A stretch of DNA of 64,000 nt. Source: Woeseiaceae bacterium. Lineage in GTDB: Bacteria; Pseudomonadota; Gammaproteobacteria; Steroidobacterales; Woeseiaceae. The stretch spans positions 434,001 through 498,000 of the forward strand of contig JANQGQ010000012.1 in assembly GCA_028277185.1 (NCBI GenBank), written 5' to 3'. The notes below the pieces were generated by a model. It was not told the origin of the DNA. It did no database searches and saw only the letters and a program-made list of their open reading frames with translations. Shown piece after piece: positions 62,837-64,000 of the stretch (positions are counted from its first letter, which is position 1; every line of letters begins with the position of its first letter). Both the position numbers and the translations under genes were made by a program.

Positions 62837-64000
62837 GCTCGTTCTCGCTGCGTTGACCGCGACGCTGTCGGCCTGCGCGGCCGGGCCGGACTACAAGCCG
62901 GAGCCCGTCGAGCTGCCGGACGAATTCGCCGCCGCCGCGAAGGTCACCGCCCCCGACGGAGTCGAGATAGAGGGCCTGTGGCAGAGTCTCGGCAATTCCG
63001 AGCTCAACCAGCTCATCGAGCTGGCGAAGACGAACAACACGAGCATTGCGCAGGCGTTCGCAACGCTCAACGAGACGCGTGCACTGAGCGGCCTCGCGAT
63101 CTACAGTTTGTTGCCGACCGCGACGATCAACGCTGAGTACGAGCGGAGTCGCCCCGCCGAGCAGGATCCGTTCGCGTTCCCGGGGCTCGGCGTCGTCGAG
63201 CGTTATCGCGCGGGCTTCGATGTTGCCTGGGAGATCGATCTGTTCGGCAGCCTGCGGCGCCAGTCCGAGTCCGTTCGCTACCGGGTCGACGCTGACGCGG
63301 CGACGCTCTACGCCGTCGAGCTCGCCATCGTCGCCGAGGTTGCGCAAACCTATTTTCAGTGGCAGGGCGAGTCGCTGCGGCTCGACATACTGAGAGCCAA
63401 CCTCAGCAATCAGGCCGACAGTCTCGCCATCCTCGAAGCCGAGCTCGAAGCCGGCCGTGGAACGGCGTTCGACGTGGCGCGTTCGCGTGCAGTGGAGCGT
63501 CAGATTGCGGCGAACATCCCGCTTGCCGAAGCCGCTATCGTGCGCGCGGAACAGCGCCTCTCGGTGCTGACCGGTCAGCCGGTCGCAGCACTGCGGCAAA
63601 TCCTCACGCCGCCTACGCGGCCGCCGGCGCTTCCGGCGATGGTCGCGGTCGGAACGCCCGACGAGTGGCTCGCGCGGCGGCCCGACGTGTTGTCCGCCGA
63701 ACGCCGGCTTGCCTCGGCGACGGCCGATATCGGCGTCGAGACCGCCGAGCTGTATCCGAAGCTGAACCTCGTCGGCGATTTCGGCTGGACCGGGGTAGAG
63801 AGTTCGGCGATCGGCGATACGACGGCGGAGCGCTGGCGCGTCGCGCCGGCAATCTCATGGCGCATCCTCGACTATGGCCGTGTCCATCAGCGGATTCTCG
63901 CGGCCGAGGCGCGTGCCGCTCTCGCGCTCGCGGCGTTCGAAGAGGCCTGGCGCATTGCGCTCGAAGAAACCGAGAACGCGCTCGCCAACTATCGTGCGAC
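62829..64000 (+). CDS. TolC/NodT-family outer-membrane efflux lipoprotein, 3'-truncated by the window
   Basis: ATG 62829 overlaps the end of the pump gene, and the frame is open to the window end (about 390 residues seen of a usual 460-500). The signal peptide ends with a lipobox (LSAC) and DYKPEPVELPDEF, the NodT-type start. Internal repeat motifs are present: VAWEIDLFGSLRRQSESVR, RGTAFDVARSRAVER, WLARRPDVLSAERRLASATADIGVETAELYPKL and SWRILDYGRVHQRI. It is the exit duct of the preceding adaptor/pump pair. Confidence 0.92.
   Translation, partial: MRKLVLAALTATLSACAAGPDYKPEPVELPDEFAAAAKVTAPDGVEIEGLWQSLGNSELNQLIELAKTNNTSIAQAFATLNETRALSGLAIYSLLPTATINAEYERSRPAEQDPFAFPGLGVVERYRAGFDVAWEIDLFGSLRRQSESVRYRVDADAATLYAVELAIVAEVAQTYFQWQGESLRLDILRANLSNQADSLAILEAELEAGRGTAFDVARSRAVERQIAANIPLAEAAIVRAEQRLSVLTGQPVAALRQILTPPTRPPALPAMVAVGTPDEWLARRPDVLSAERRLASATADIGVETAELYPKLNLVGDFGWTGVESSAIGDTTAERWRVAPAISWRILDYGRVHQRILAAEARAALALAAFEEAWRIALEETENALANYRA

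Noticed and set aside
1..64000. tRNA, rRNA, CRISPR arrays, insertion sequences or prophage
   Set aside because: No cloverleaf-like gene, direct-repeat array, transposase or phage gene was seen on either strand by reading; a dedicated tRNA/ncRNA scan was not possible.

Overview
The window is about 64 kb of GC-rich, densely coding DNA from a Gram-negative bacterium. TonB-dependent receptors, RND efflux pumps, outer-membrane lipoproteins, a PhoB-type regulator and a WecA-type transferase point to a proteobacterium, most likely a gammaproteobacterium. The family cannot be fixed from the sequence alone. No tRNA, rRNA, CRISPR array, insertion sequence or phage gene was found, and no gene-free stretch exceeds about 300 bases. 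The first and last genes run off the window.

Region 1 (1-20.7 kb, all + strand) is a cell-surface and polysaccharide block. It holds the 3' part of a giant filamentous-haemagglutinin-type exoprotein, a putative porin, a WecA/MraY-family sugar-phosphate transferase with a long extra membrane domain, a TPR lipoprotein and six glycosyltransferases, mostly joined by ATGA overlaps. No flippase, polymerase, ligase or exosortase is visible, so the pathway must be completed elsewhere.

Region 2 (20.6-28 kb) has two divergent units. On the - strand an orphan PhoB-like response regulator is followed by a DUF1800 lipoprotein and a DUF1501 protein. On the + strand is a compact ExbB-ExbD-TonB set in which ExbB carries a large N-terminal DUF2341/lectin-like extracytoplasmic part. 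Region 3 (28-36.7 kb) holds a methyltransferase with a small coupled partner, then a Cys/His-rich small protein and a CusCBA-type Cu(I)/Ag(I) efflux operon behind a clear sigma70-type promoter, then a secreted small protein and a truncated paralogue of it.

Region 4 (36.9-54.7 kb) looks catabolic. An AsnC-type regulator precedes a TonB-dependent receptor. A - strand operon then encodes a cupin, a second TonB-dependent receptor, acetoin-dehydrogenase-like E1 alpha and beta, and two AhpD/CMD-type proteins. Divergent from it, across a striking AT-rich palindrome, is a polyvinyl-alcohol-dehydrogenase-like quinohaemoprotein. A second PQQ dehydrogenase, an M24 peptidase-fold protein, an E2 acyltransferase with two E3-binding domains, and a solute-binding protein follow. 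My working hypothesis is a pathway that oxidises secondary alcohols to (di)ketones, cleaves them and feeds the 2-oxo products to a lipoyl complex. No E3 subunit is in the window.

Region 5 (54.7-64 kb) contains an acyl-CoA dehydrogenase, a membrane protein, two small lipoproteins, and a TetR-controlled AcrAB/TolC-type RND efflux operon whose outer-membrane gene is cut by the window end.
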